Source: Flavobacterium gelatinilyticum (GTDB taxonomy: Bacteria > Bacteroidota > Bacteroidia > Flavobacteriales > Flavobacteriaceae). From it: a stretch of 64,000 bases of DNA. A program made the translations under genes and the position numbers. The notes beneath the pieces are model-generated. The model ran no database searches. It was not told where the DNA came from and saw nothing but the letters and a program-made list of their open reading frames with translations. The DNA lies in contig NZ_CP114287.1 in the NCBI RefSeq assembly GCF_027111295.1, positions 1,612,001 to 1,676,000 of the forward strand, in the 5' to 3' direction. Shown one piece after another: positions 1 through 8,818 of this stretch. Each line of letters opens with the position of its first letter. Positions within the stretch are counted from its first letter, which is position 1.

Positions 1-1088
1 TAGAAGAAGTTGAAAAACTGACGACCTACATGTCGGTTAAAACTTTGGGAATTTACGGAGGTGTAAACATCAATACACAAAAGAAAGCCGTTTACGAAGG
101 AGTTGACATTTTAGTGGGAACGCCTGGACGTACAATGGATTTGGCACTTGACGCTGTTGTTCGTTTTGATGAAACGCAAAAATTGGTAATCGACGAATTT
201 GACGAAATGCTGAATTTAGGTTTTAGACCACAGCTTACTTCACTTTTTGCAATGATGAAAACCAAACGTCAAAACATTCTCTTCTCTGCAACTATGACAG
301 ATGAAGTGGATGATTTATTAAATGATTATTTTGATTTTCCAGAAGAAGTTACATTAGCTCCATCAGGAACGCCGCTTGAAAAAATTACTCAGATTACCTA
401 TAATGTTCCAAACTTTAATACAAAAGTTAATCTTTTAAAACATTTACTGGAAACCAACGAAAGTATGAGTCGTATTTTGGTCTTCGTAAACAATAAAAAG
501 ATTTCAGATATGCTTTTCAATCGTATTGATGAGCTTTTTGAAGGACAGTTTGGTGTAATTCACTCAAACAAATCTCAAAATTACCGTTTGAGCACAATGG
601 CTGAATTTCAGGAAGGCAATCTTCGCGGCTTAATTACAACCGACGTTATGGCGAGAGGTTTGGATATTTCTAATATTACACACGTAATTAACTTCGAACT
701 GCCGGAAGAACCAGAGTTGTACATGCACAGAATTGGTCGTACAGGTCGTGCAGATGCAACAGGAACAGCAATTAGTTTTGTTTCGCCAAGAGAAGAAGAA
801 TTTAAAATAGAAACCGAACTTTTAATGGATCAGGAGCTTGAAATAGTTGATTTTCCTGAAGAAGTCGAAGTTTCGGAAAAGCTTATTGAAGCTGAAAAAG
901 ACAAATTACCAAGAAAGTTTTTAATGAAAAAACCAAAACTGGAAGGTGATGGTGCTTTTCATGAAAAGTCTAAAAAGAACCAAAAAATCAATCTGGGAGG
1001 TCCTTCAAAAACCAAAAAGAAAACGCACGGTTCTGTTAACAGAAATATGCTGAAGACAAGAAACGAGAAGAAAAAGAAAAATAAATAA
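1..1088 (+). CDS. DEAD-box RNA helicase, 5' end outside window
   Basis: ATP-dependent RNA helicase. The reading frame is open from base 3 (residues EEVEKLTTY precede the first Met), so the N-terminal part with the Q motif and Walker A lies upstream of the window. Visible motifs in order are TPGR (Ib), a motif II reading DEFD instead of DEAD (bases 192-203), SAT (III), a motif-IV-like ILVFVNNKK, the motif V region TTDVMARGLD and HRIGRTGR (VI). The last 60 or so residues form a Lys-rich tail typical of RNA-binding extensions. Family assignment is certain; which paralogue it is cannot be told. The DEFD variant is unusual but keeps both acidic residues needed for ATP hydrolysis. A hairpin follows the stop. 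Confidence 0.95.
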   Translation, partial: EEVEKLTTYMSVKTLGIYGGVNINTQKKAVYEGVDILVGTPGRTMDLALDAVVRFDETQKLVIDEFDEMLNLGFRPQLTSLFAMMKTKRQNILFSATMTDEVDDLLNDYFDFPEEVTLAPSGTPLEKITQITYNVPNFNTKVNLLKHLLETNESMSRILVFVNNKKISDMLFNRIDELFEGQFGVIHSNKSQNYRLSTMAEFQEGNLRGLITTDVMARGLDISNITHVINFELPEEPELYMHRIGRTGRADATGTAISFVSPREEEFKIETELLMDQELEIVDFPEEVEVSEKLIEAEKDKLPRKFLMKKPKLEGDGAFHEKSKKNQKINLGGPSKTKKKTHGSVNRNMLKTRNEKKKKNK

Positions 1089-1140
1089 TTTTTCTTAGTG
1101 ACAGAGGTTCAAAGCAACAAAGTGACAAAGTAATAAAAAG

Positions 1141-1178
1141 GCTCAAAGATACAGGTTAAAACCTTTGTACCTTTGAGC
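1141..1178. repeat. Inverted repeat between convergent genes
   Basis: Imperfect hairpin with arms GCTCAAAGATACAGGTT and AACCTTTGTACCTTTGAGC. It lies between the end of the helicase gene and the end of the convergent lactonase gene, and could act as a two-way transcription stop although there is no strong T run. Its words (CAAAG, GTGACAAAG just upstream) resemble other intergenic repeats in this window. Confidence 0.5.
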
Positions 1179-1192
1179 TTAGACCTTAAAAA

Positions 1193-2305
1193 TTAAATTT
1201 TCGTAAAAACCAAACCTACCGGCGAACACATCTGGATTCTTCTTCCCGTGTCTGTAAGCTTTCCTGTTGTCTGGTCTCTTTTAAAAATCACAATATCGTT
1301 TGTGTACTGATGTCCTACTAAAAGATAATTCCCTGTTGGATCGACAGCGAAATCTCTCGGACCTTTTCCTAAAGTACTTTGCTGTTCAACCAATTCGATA
1401 CCTCCAGTTTTTAAAACTTTATAAACCGAAATCAAATTCGCATCAACACGATCTGTTACATATAAAAAATTTCCATCAGGCGAAAGTTTAATAGCTGCTG
1501 CACCTGTTCCGCCTTTGAAATTTTTGGGCAGAATACTCGTTTCAGCCACTATTTTTAAACTTCCCGTTTTATCGTAGCTAAGCGTTGTCAATGTACCATC
1601 TAATTCCTGAACCAGATACACGAATTTTCCGTCTTTGCTAAAAGTTAAATGTCTTGGTCCACTTCCTTTTTTAACATCAACACTTCCTTTTAAAGTCAGA
1701 ATTTCGTTTTTAGAAGCCGGATTATATTTATAAATAAACACTTTATCTAATCCTAAATCATTTGCCAGAACGAATTTCTTATCCGGAGAAAAAACAACCA
1801 TATGTACATGTGCTTTTTCCTGACGCGCCTCATTTGGACCTTTTCCATCGTGCTGAATCTTTTGCTGAACTTCTGTAATGCCTCCGTCAGGATTTTTCTT
1901 AAAAACCACAATACTTCCTCCCGAATAATTTGCTGCGATTACATTTTTATCATCATTAATCAAATGGCACGGATCTGCTCCCTGAGAATCGTTTTTATTT
2001 ATCAAACCCAGTTTTCCCGAAGCGGCATCATACGTAAAAGCACTTACGGCACTTTGTGCTCCGTTTTCGTTTACCGCATAAACAAATTTATTATCAGCAG
2101 AAACAGACAAATAGCTTGGACTTACCACACTTTCTGAAGATTTTTTCAATTTATAATCGCCCGTAACACTATCGAATTCATAAACATAAATCCCGTTACT
2201 CTGGCAAGTATTCGTGTAAGTTCCAACCAGTAAATTGAATTTATCCTGAGCTTTTACCGTTGTGACTGCCAAAGCGGAAAATAATATTAAAGATATTTTT
2301 TTCAT
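1193..2305 (-). CDS. Secreted lactonase-family beta-propeller protein (6-phosphogluconolactonase-like)
   Basis: Predicted periplasmic seven-bladed beta-propeller of the lactonase (YbhE/Pgl-like) family. The chosen start gives MKKISLILFSALA..., a clean signal peptide ending near VKAQ. A Met 11 codons upstream is open but would bury the signal peptide. Repeated blade motifs are visible: LLVGTYT, PSYLSVSADNKFVYAVNE, HMVVFSPDKKFVLANDLG, PRHLTFSKDGKFVYLVQE, LSPDGNFLYVTDR and DPTGNYLLVGHQ. The family includes 6-phosphogluconolactonases, but the export signal argues against a role in the cytosolic pentose phosphate pathway, so the substrate is unknown. It is a single gene, convergent with the helicase. 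Confidence 0.85.
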   Translation of the reverse strand: MKKISLILFSALAVTTVKAQDKFNLLVGTYTNTCQSNGIYVYEFDSVTGDYKLKKSSESVVSPSYLSVSADNKFVYAVNENGAQSAVSAFTYDAASGKLGLINKNDSQGADPCHLINDDKNVIAANYSGGSIVVFKKNPDGGITEVQQKIQHDGKGPNEARQEKAHVHMVVFSPDKKFVLANDLGLDKVFIYKYNPASKNEILTLKGSVDVKKGSGPRHLTFSKDGKFVYLVQELDGTLTTLSYDKTGSLKIVAETSILPKNFKGGTGAAAIKLSPDGNFLYVTDRVDANLISVYKVLKTGGIELVEQQSTLGKGPRDFAVDPTGNYLLVGHQYTNDIVIFKRDQTTGKLTDTGRRIQMCSPVGLVFTKI

Positions 2306-2556
2306 AGTTTGTTTTTTTGAATTAGCTAAAATACACATAAATATCTTTTGTAAACTGTTTCTTTTTTACAAATAGAATTACAAAAGTTACATTTTTAAAT
2401 GTTTTTCTGCCATAATAAGTAATAAAAGTTCCTTTTAGTTTTTTTACGTTTCAACTTATAATCCCCTATATATACTTATATGCTTTAAAATAATATCATG
2501 CGGCATTACTTATAATCTCTTCTATAAACTATATGGTTTAATACATATTTAATTTG

Positions 2557-2564
2557 TATTTTTG
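2557..2564 (+). promoter_or_regulatory. Predicted -7 box (TATTTTTG)
   Basis: Matches the Bacteroidota -7 consensus TAnnTTTG and sits 50 bp before the BatA-like gene. No convincing -33 TTTG was seen. Confidence 0.4.
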
Positions 2565-2614
2565 ACCTGCCTCTTCGTGAAAAACAAAACGTAGCGAAGT
2601 AAACCAAAGTCAGA

Positions 2615-4543
2615 ATGCATTTTAAACATCCCGAAATTCTATACTTTCTGTTTTTGTTGATTGTTCCAATTTTGGTTCATTTATTTCAATTACGACGATT
2701 TAAAACTTCTTATTTTACTAATGTACGTTTTCTGAAAGAGCTTGCTGTTCAGACCCGTAAAAGTTCCAAAATCAAAAAACGTTTATTGCTCGCCACTCGT
2801 TTATTACTGCTGACGTGTGCTATTATTGCTTTTGCACAGCCTTTTTTTGAAGCAAAAGACAGCAAAAATGCCTCAAACGAAATGTATATCATTCTGGATA
2901 ATTCATTCAGTATGCAGGCAAAAGGCAAAAAAGGCGAACTGCTTAAACGTGCCGTACAGGAATTACTGGAAAATACGCCCGAAACTGCCCAGTTTTCACT
3001 TTTAACGAATACTGAAAATTTCTGGAATACTGATATTAAATCATCTAAAAGCGCGCTGCAAAATTTAAACTACAGCGCCTCTCCTTTTGAACTTTCATCG
3101 ATTTTAGCAAAAGTAAAAGCACACAAATCGGCCTATAATAAAGACATTGTGATTATTACCGATGCTGTTGGCTTAAGCGAAAAAAACACTAAAAATATTG
3201 ATTTTGAAGAAAAACCATATTTCATAGTTCCAAAAGCCGAACAGAAAAACAACGTTTCTATTGACAGTGTTTACATCAACCAGACTTTAGAAAATTTCTA
3301 TGAAATTGGAGTAAATTTATCGGCTTATGGCGATGATTTCAAACCTGTTTCTACTGCTTTATACAATCAAAACAAACTGATTGCAAAAACAATTATCAAT
3401 TTTGACGCTAAGAAAAAGAAAATCAGCTTTACGATTCCGAAAGAAGCTTTTCACGGTTATGTTTCTATTGAAGACAACGGTCTGACGTATGACAACAAAT
3501 TATTTTTCAGCATTTCTAAAAACAAAAAAACAAACGTTATTAGTATTGGGGAACCGGAAAAAAGCAATTTCTTAACCCGAATTTACACTCCGGCTGAGTT
3601 CAACTATAATAATTACGCCATTAATTCTTTAGATTACAATAGTTTAGAAAAACAAAACACGATTATTTTAAATGAATTAATTGAAATTCCGCAGGCCTTA
3701 CAAACCACTCTAAAAGCTTTTGTTTCAAAAGGCGGGAATCTTGTGGTAATTCCTTCTGAAAAAACGTCGGTTTCAAATTTCAATGCTTTCTTAGCTAATT
3801 TTGGTAAAATTCAATTTAATACTCTTAAAACAGAAAGTAAGCTGATTACGAAAATCAATTTCGATCATCCTCTATTTTCAGGTGTTTTCGAGAATAAAAT
3901 CACAAATTTCCAGTATCCAAAAACAAATGTTTCATTTGACATCTCAAGTCCATATCCGGCTGTTTTATCTTATGAAGACCAAAGTGCTTTTGTGACGTCG
4001 GTTCAAAGTCCGGTTTCGGGCATTACCGTTTTTTCAGCACCAATAAACAGCAGTAATTCTAATTTTCAGCAGTCACCTTTAATTGTTCCGTTGTTTTATA
4101 AAATAGCACAGAACAATCAGAAAACGGGCGTTAATGCTTTGACAATAGGAAACAATCAGCCTTATTTTGTAGATGTTTTATTGACAAAAGATGCGATTTT
4201 GGAAGTAAAAGGAACAGAAGATTCTTTTATTCCGATTCAGCAGATACTAAACAATAAAGTCAAATTAACATTTAATGATTTTCCGGAAACAGCCGGAAAT
4301 TACAGCATTTTTGACAAAAAAGAATGGGTTGAAAATTTAAGCTTTAATTACAAAAGAACCGAAAGTGATTTGAGTCAGGTAAACACTAATGTGATTTCGG
4401 ATTTCAAAACAGCCGATACAATTTCAACCATTTTTAATACCCTGCAGACAGAGCGGACAGACAGCCAGATTTGGAAATGGTTTGTTATCTTTGCACTGTT
4501 ATTTTTAGCATTAGAAATGGCAATTATAAAATTTGTAAAATAG
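2615..4543 (+). CDS. BatA-domain / von Willebrand A-like membrane protein
   Basis: Integral membrane protein of 642 residues. The N-terminus (about 1-80) is an aerotolerance-regulator BatA domain with two membrane helices (YFLFLLIVPILVHLFQL and LLLATRLLLLTCAIIAFAQ) around a basic loop. A VWA-like fold begins at MYIILDNSFSMQAKG; the metal-site motif DxSxS is kept as DNSFS. A long extracytoplasmic region with a glutamine-amidotransferase-like stretch follows, then one C-terminal helix (WFVIFALLFLALEMAIIKF). Such proteins occur in Bacteroidota beside Bat operons or alone; the function is unproven. The downstream neighbour is the dihydroorotase-like gene, separated by a large palindrome. Confidence 0.85.
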   Translation: MHFKHPEILYFLFLLIVPILVHLFQLRRFKTSYFTNVRFLKELAVQTRKSSKIKKRLLLATRLLLLTCAIIAFAQPFFEAKDSKNASNEMYIILDNSFSMQAKGKKGELLKRAVQELLENTPETAQFSLLTNTENFWNTDIKSSKSALQNLNYSASPFELSSILAKVKAHKSAYNKDIVIITDAVGLSEKNTKNIDFEEKPYFIVPKAEQKNNVSIDSVYINQTLENFYEIGVNLSAYGDDFKPVSTALYNQNKLIAKTIINFDAKKKKISFTIPKEAFHGYVSIEDNGLTYDNKLFFSISKNKKTNVISIGEPEKSNFLTRIYTPAEFNYNNYAINSLDYNSLEKQNTIILNELIEIPQALQTTLKAFVSKGGNLVVIPSEKTSVSNFNAFLANFGKIQFNTLKTESKLITKINFDHPLFSGVFENKITNFQYPKTNVSFDISSPYPAVLSYEDQSAFVTSVQSPVSGITVFSAPINSSNSNFQQSPLIVPLFYKIAQNNQKTGVNALTIGNNQPYFVDVLLTKDAILEVKGTEDSFIPIQQILNNKVKLTFNDFPETAGNYSIFDKKEWVENLSFNYKRTESDLSQVNTNVISDFKTADTISTIFNTLQTERTDSQIWKWFVIFALLFLALEMAIIKFVK

Positions 4544-4566
4544 GTTTCGAATTATTCATTTAGTAT

Positions 4567-4650
4567 GTCATTTCAACGAAGGAGAAATCACAGATACTAA
4601 GAACATTTGGAACAGAATATCGAGTGCGATTTCTCCTTCGTCGAAATGAC
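4567..4650. repeat. Long palindromic intergenic element
   Basis: Arms 4567-4589 and 4628-4650 are 23 nt each and complementary except for one base (GTCATTTCAACGAAGG... against ...CCTTCGTCGAAATGAC). Outer flanks TTCATTT and AAATGAA extend the pairing. The 38-nt loop has no coding potential. It looks like a REP or MITE-like dispersed element. Confidence 0.75.
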
Positions 4651-4689
4651 AAAATGAAATCTTTTAATAAAAAATAAATTTCTCTACAT

Positions 4690-5940
4690 ATGAAACTAAT
4701 CATCAAAAGCGCCAAAATTATCGACTCAAAAAGTCCGTTTCATAATCAGACCGTTGATCTTTTAATTGCAGATGGTTTAATAGAAAAAATAGGGGTTTCA
4801 CTTCCAAACGATGATGCAGAAGTAGTACGATTCGACGATCTTCATGTTTCTCAGGGCTGGTTCGACAGCAGTGTTTCTCTTGGAGAACCGGGCTACGAAG
4901 ACAGAGAAACGATTGCAAATGGTTTAACTGTTGCGGCCAAAAGCGGTTTTACAGCTATAGGTCTACAGCCCAACTCCTTCCCTATTATCGACAACCAGTC
5001 TCAGGTTAATTTTGTAAAAAATAAAGCAAACGGTTTTGCAACAGAAATTTTCCCAATCGGTGCTTTAACAAAAGCCAGCGAAGGAAAAGATATGGCAGAA
5101 CTTTTTGATATGAAAAAAGCCGGAGCCATTGCGTTTGGAGATTACAATAAAAGTATCGACAACGCCAATATCCTGAAAATTGCTTTACAATATGTACAGG
5201 ATTTCGACGGGCTGGTAATTGCGTATTCGCAGGATCCAAATATAAAAGGAAATGGTACTGCCAACGAAGGAATTGTTTCTACACGATTAGGTCTAAAGGG
5301 AATCCCGAATTTAGCCGAAGAACTGCAGGTTTCAAGAAACTTATTTTTACTGGAATACACAGGCGGAAAACTTCATATTCCGACTATCTCTACAGCAAAA
5401 TCGGTTGAATTAATCAGAGAAGCAAAAGCAAAAGGTTTACACGTAACCTGCAGCGCATCTGTACATCATTTGGTTCTAACCGATGAAAAACTGGATGGTT
5501 TTGACACTCGTTTTAAAGTTACGCCTCCACTACGTACAGAAGTTGACAGACAGGCTTTATTAAACGGAATCGCCGATGGTACAATCGATATCATCACATC
5601 AGATCACAACCCGATTGATATTGAATTCAAAAAAATGGAATTTGATACGGCTAAAAACGGAACAATTGGTCTTGAAAGTGCTTTTGGAGCTTTATTAACG
5701 GTTTTACCCATAGAAACTATTGTTGCTAAATTAACAGCGGCGAGAACAGTTTTCGGATTAGAAAATACCATAATTGAAGAAGGTGCAAAAGCAAATTTAA
5801 CACTGTTTTCAACCGAAGGAAAATCAACTTTTACAAAAGAAAACATTCTGTCAAAATCTAAAAATTCTGCTTTTTTAGGAACTGAAATTAAAGGTTCTGT
5901 TTACGGAATTTTAAATCAAAATCAACTTGTTACAAAATAA
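4690..5940 (+). CDS. Dihydroorotase-like amidohydrolase-fold protein, probably non-catalytic
   Basis: 416 residues, over its whole length similar to class I dihydroorotases, which close carbamoyl-aspartate in pyrimidine synthesis. The metal site is missing. Where active enzymes have DxHxHxREPG this one has FDSSVSLGEPG; the HAED region reads YSQDPN; ATDHAPH is replaced by ITSDHNPID; and no carboxylated-lysine context is apparent. LHIPTIST and SVHHLVLTD are retained, so some structure is kept. I infer an inactive paralogue, perhaps a partner of aspartate transcarbamoylase as for the inactive DHO-like chains in some bacteria. An automated annotation as PyrC would overstate it. The next gene starts 4 bp after the stop, suggesting co-transcription. 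Confidence 0.8.
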   Translation: MKLIIKSAKIIDSKSPFHNQTVDLLIADGLIEKIGVSLPNDDAEVVRFDDLHVSQGWFDSSVSLGEPGYEDRETIANGLTVAAKSGFTAIGLQPNSFPIIDNQSQVNFVKNKANGFATEIFPIGALTKASEGKDMAELFDMKKAGAIAFGDYNKSIDNANILKIALQYVQDFDGLVIAYSQDPNIKGNGTANEGIVSTRLGLKGIPNLAEELQVSRNLFLLEYTGGKLHIPTISTAKSVELIREAKAKGLHVTCSASVHHLVLTDEKLDGFDTRFKVTPPLRTEVDRQALLNGIADGTIDIITSDHNPIDIEFKKMEFDTAKNGTIGLESAFGALLTVLPIETIVAKLTAARTVFGLENTIIEEGAKANLTLFSTEGKSTFTKENILSKSKNSAFLGTEIKGSVYGILNQNQLVTK

Positions 5941-5944
5941 TACA

Positions 5945-6271
5945 ATGAAGAATACAGTCGAAGAAGGAAAATCAATTGCCATTACCAGTTACATCTTGAT
6001 TATTGGCGTTTTAATTGCCATGAGCATGAATTCTGAAAAAAAAAACAGTTTTGCTTCTTTTCATATTCGTCAGGCATTAGGTCTGTCTCTGACTTTTATT
6101 TCTCTGGGAGCCATTATCAGCAATTTCGACAGTTTTTTCATCACGTTCCCAATGTGGATTTGTATCTCAATCCTCTGGACTTTTGGTATTTTTAATGCTA
6201 TTCAAGGACAAATGAGACCAATTCCTTTAGTTGGGGAATTGTTTCAAAAATGGTTTAAAAAGATTGGATAA
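5945..6271 (+). CDS. Small membrane protein, DUF4870/Tic20-like
   Basis: 108 residues from MKNTVEEG. An alternative start inside the upstream gene would add six residues and is less likely. Three hydrophobic segments are visible: SIAITSYILIIGVLIAMSM, LGLSLTFISLGAIIS and MWICISILWTFGIFNAI. The motif FASFHIRQALGL is typical of DUF4870-type proteins, and the C-terminus is basic (FQKWFKKIG). It follows the dihydroorotase-like gene closely, which suggests one transcript. The function is unknown. Confidence 0.7.
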   Translation: MKNTVEEGKSIAITSYILIIGVLIAMSMNSEKKNSFASFHIRQALGLSLTFISLGAIISNFDSFFITFPMWICISILWTFGIFNAIQGQMRPIPLVGELFQKWFKKIG

Positions 6272-6279
6272 TCATTTAA

Positions 6280-6318
6280 ATTCCAAAACCTGGAACTTGA
6301 AACCTGAAACTTGAAAAA
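6280..6318. repeat. Heptad repeat tract (GAAACCT/GAAACTT type)
   Basis: Four imperfect 7-bp units (CTGGAAC, TTGAAAC, CTGAAAC, TTGAAAA) between two genes. The same GAAACCTGAAAC word recurs near 12.3 kb and 62.7 kb, so this is a dispersed intergenic family. Confidence 0.6.
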
Positions 6319-6341
6319 TTCACAACTCACAATTAAAAAAA

Positions 6342-6986
6342 ATGAATCTATCCTTAGAATATAAAATACAAGAACCAAAAGTAATTTTAGATAAAAATCC
6401 ATTATTACTTTTATTACACGGTTACGGAAGCAACGAAGCCGATTTATTCTCATTTGCCTCTGAATTACCGGACAATTATTATGTAATTTCTGCAAGAGCA
6501 CCTTACGATTTGCAATATGGTGCTTACGCGTGGTACGCAATCAACTTTGATGCAGATCAGAATAAATTTTCAGATAATGAGCAGGCTAAAATTTCAAGAG
6601 ACAGAATAGCTGTTTTTATTGATGAATTAACAGCAAATTATCCTATTGACGCTAATAATGTTACTTTAATCGGATTCAGCCAGGGATCGATTTTGAGTTA
6701 TGCAACGGCACTTTCTTATCCTGAAAAAATTCAGCGAGTTGTTGCGATGAGTGGTTATTTTAACGAAGAAATTATCAAAGAAGGTTTTGAAAACAATGAT
6801 TTCAAAAACCTAAAAATATTCGCTTCACACGGAACAGTCGATCAGGTTATTCCAATTGAATGGGCAAGAAAAACACCTGCAATTTTAGAGAAATTACATA
6901 TTCCGGTAGTTTATAAAGAATATCCTGTTGGACATGGAGTTGCACCTCAGAATTTCTTTGATTTTAAGAATTGGTTAGCTATTTAA
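6342..6986 (+). CDS. Alpha/beta-hydrolase, phospholipase/carboxylesterase family
   Basis: Cytosolic esterase of 214 residues, the normal length for the family. The oxyanion loop LLLLHGYGSNEADL is at about residues 22-35, the nucleophile is Ser113 in GFSQG, the acid is Asp167 in HGTVDQVIP and the base is His198 in VGHGVAP. No signal peptide. The substrate cannot be predicted beyond short acyl esters. The last 40 or so bases are duplicated about 1.2 kb downstream beyond the acyltransferase gene, so the present 3' end may have been rebuilt by an insertion. Confidence 0.9.
   Translation: MNLSLEYKIQEPKVILDKNPLLLLLHGYGSNEADLFSFASELPDNYYVISARAPYDLQYGAYAWYAINFDADQNKFSDNEQAKISRDRIAVFIDELTANYPIDANNVTLIGFSQGSILSYATALSYPEKIQRVVAMSGYFNEEIIKEGFENNDFKNLKIFASHGTVDQVIPIEWARKTPAILEKLHIPVVYKEYPVGHGVAPQNFFDFKNWLAI
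6934..6974 (+). repeat. 41-bp direct repeat, copy 1
   Basis: It lies in the coding end of the esterase gene and encodes HGVAPQNFFDFKNW. It differs from copy 2 (8153-8193) at a single base. The pair brackets the acyltransferase gene. Confidence 0.9.
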
Positions 6987-7013
6987 TCACTCTTGCATGC
7001 ACAAATAGTTAAA

Positions 7014-8099
7014 ATGAAAATAACTTGCTTTCTAAACAAAGAGAACAACAATTTAGATTTAATCAGAATCTTACTAGCTTGTATTGTTATTCTTGGCCAT
7101 ACAATCGCATTAAATGGAATAACACCATATTGGACGGATCCAGTAAGTTTATTTTTTCCAGTAACTTACTCCGGAGCACTCGCTGTAAAGCTTTTCTTTT
7201 TTATAAGTGGCCTGGTTGTTACGAATAGTCATCTAAAAAATGACAGTTTCGTATATTTTGCAATTTCAAGACTATTTAGAATTTTGCCTGCTTTACTATT
7301 TCTTTTACTAATTACTGTTTTTTTAATTGGCCCAACTATTACTAATATAAGTATTTCAGAATACTTTTCAGACTATAATAATTATAAATATATAATAAAA
7401 AATATATATTTTAAAACACAATATATACTTACAGGAGTTTTTAATAACAACTTGTACAAAGATGCAGTAAATGGATCATTATGGAGTTTAAATTATGAGA
7501 TAAAATGCTACATTGCCTTAATGTGTACATTCTTATTAATTAAAAATAAAAGAACGTTCTTTTTCAATATAAGTTTTGCTGCACTTTTTATGGTAAGTGT
7601 TTTCCCTTCAAACTTCATACTTAGCAGACTAAGCAATAATCCGGAAATTTATTATCTGCCTATTTCTTTTGCTTACGGAGTCTTTTTAGCAATAAATCAA
7701 AACAAATCTATAATGAATTTGCCACTTGTTCTTTTATCATTTTTTGTTTATTTTTTATTCAGAGGACATCAAGCAGAAGAACTATTTCTTATCGTTGCTT
7801 TTTGCAACTTGATCATTTTTATCAGCTCTCGGGAATTTATTTTAAAATTCAAACCTAAATATGATATTTCGTACGGGATTTATCTTTGGGGTTTTTTAAT
7901 ACAGCAAATAGTCTACTTTTGCTTTGGCACAATATATGCCGGATTGCATTTTATTGCAGCAGTTAGCATTTCAATCACAATTGCCTATATTTCATTTATT
8001 TACATTGAAAAACCAAGTATACTAATAGGAAAACAAATCTTAGCTTTTTACAATTCTAAGAATATAAAAAAAATAAAATTTAAATCCTCCGTTTTTTAG
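7014..8099 (+). CDS. Membrane acyltransferase, acyltransferase-3 family
   Basis: About 361 residues with roughly ten hydrophobic segments. The N-terminus NLDLIRILLACIVILGHTIALNG holds the catalytic-type Arg and His of acyltransferase family 3 (OafA/ExoZ group), which acylates sugars of surface glycans at the membrane. The start chosen is MKITCFL; a Met seven codons earlier is possible. The gene is visibly richer in A/T than its neighbours (for example around 7376-7430) and sits between two copies of a 41-bp repeat derived from the esterase gene. I infer a recent insertion. No glycan genes adjoin it, so the target is unknown. Confidence 0.85.
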   Translation: MKITCFLNKENNNLDLIRILLACIVILGHTIALNGITPYWTDPVSLFFPVTYSGALAVKLFFFISGLVVTNSHLKNDSFVYFAISRLFRILPALLFLLLITVFLIGPTITNISISEYFSDYNNYKYIIKNIYFKTQYILTGVFNNNLYKDAVNGSLWSLNYEIKCYIALMCTFLLIKNKRTFFFNISFAALFMVSVFPSNFILSRLSNNPEIYYLPISFAYGVFLAINQNKSIMNLPLVLLSFFVYFLFRGHQAEELFLIVAFCNLIIFISSREFILKFKPKYDISYGIYLWGFLIQQIVYFCFGTIYAGLHFIAAVSISITIAYISFIYIEKPSILIGKQILAFYNSKNIKKIKFKSSVF

Positions 8100-8149
8100 T
8101 TTGTCTCAAAATTTTAAATTCATCTAATAAATCTAATCATATTTTCAAT

Positions 8150-8205
8150 TGAATGGAGTTGCACCTCAGAATTTCTTTGATTTTAAAAATTGGCTTATTG
8201 GTTAG
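8150..8205 (+). pseudogene. Remnant of the esterase 3' end (direct repeat copy 2)
   Basis: 8153-8193 repeats the esterase coding end with one mismatch. In the matching frame it reads on as NWLIG and stops at 8203-8205, while the intact gene ends NWLAI. One base is missing just before the repeat compared with the esterase, so it is not an expressed continuation. It probably marks the original 3' end of the esterase gene before the acyltransferase gene arrived. Confidence 0.75.
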
Positions 8206-8247
8206 TTTTTTAGTTTTAAGAGTTGGCAATAATTAAATCTTCATAAA

Positions 8248-8817
8248 ATGAGCAATTCAAAACTTGATAATCCCGCATTAATTTTAATTGATATTCAAAA
8301 AGGATTTCTTGACGTTGCTTATTGGGGCGGAGACCGAAATAATGCAAACGCAGAGGAAAAAGCGGGTGAACTTCTGGAAATATGGCGATCTAAAAATCTG
8401 CCTGTTTTTCATGTACAGCATTGTTCTTCAAATCCTAATTCGATTTTAAATGAAACTAATTCTGGAAATGAATTTCAGAATGTTGTAAAACCTCTTGAAG
8501 GTGAAACAATCATCAAAAAAAACGTCAACAGCGCTTTTATCGGAACTAATCTGAAAGAATTATTAGACAATGCTAAAATCACTAATCTTGTAATTCTGGG
8601 TTTAACTACAGATCACTGTGTTTCTACCACGACCAGAATGGCAGGAAATTTTGGTTATACAGTTTATTTAGTTTCTGATGCATCGGCGACTTTCAATAAA
8701 AAAGGCGTAAACGGAGAAGATTTCTCAGCCGAAATAATACATCAAACGGCTTTAGCAAGTTTAAATGAAGAATTTGCTCAGGTGGTTACTTCTGATTTTA
8801 TTAAAGAGAATCTTTAG
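8248..8817 (+). CDS. Isochorismatase-family cysteine hydrolase
   Basis: 189 residues of the isochorismatase/nicotinamidase fold. The expected triad is visible: Asp15 (LILIDIQKGF), Lys91 (KNVNSAF) and Cys124 (TTDHCVSTT), with the cis-peptide region before DHCV. It is cytosolic and hydrolyses an unknown amide or vinyl ether. It lacks the extended metal-binding residues expected of nicotinamidases (no DxH pair is evident), so a generic hydrolase call is safest. It is followed by an intergenic inverted repeat. Confidence 0.88.
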   Translation: MSNSKLDNPALILIDIQKGFLDVAYWGGDRNNANAEEKAGELLEIWRSKNLPVFHVQHCSSNPNSILNETNSGNEFQNVVKPLEGETIIKKNVNSAFIGTNLKELLDNAKITNLVILGLTTDHCVSTTTRMAGNFGYTVYLVSDASATFNKKGVNGEDFSAEIIHQTALASLNEEFAQVVTSDFIKENL

Positions 8818-8818
8818 T

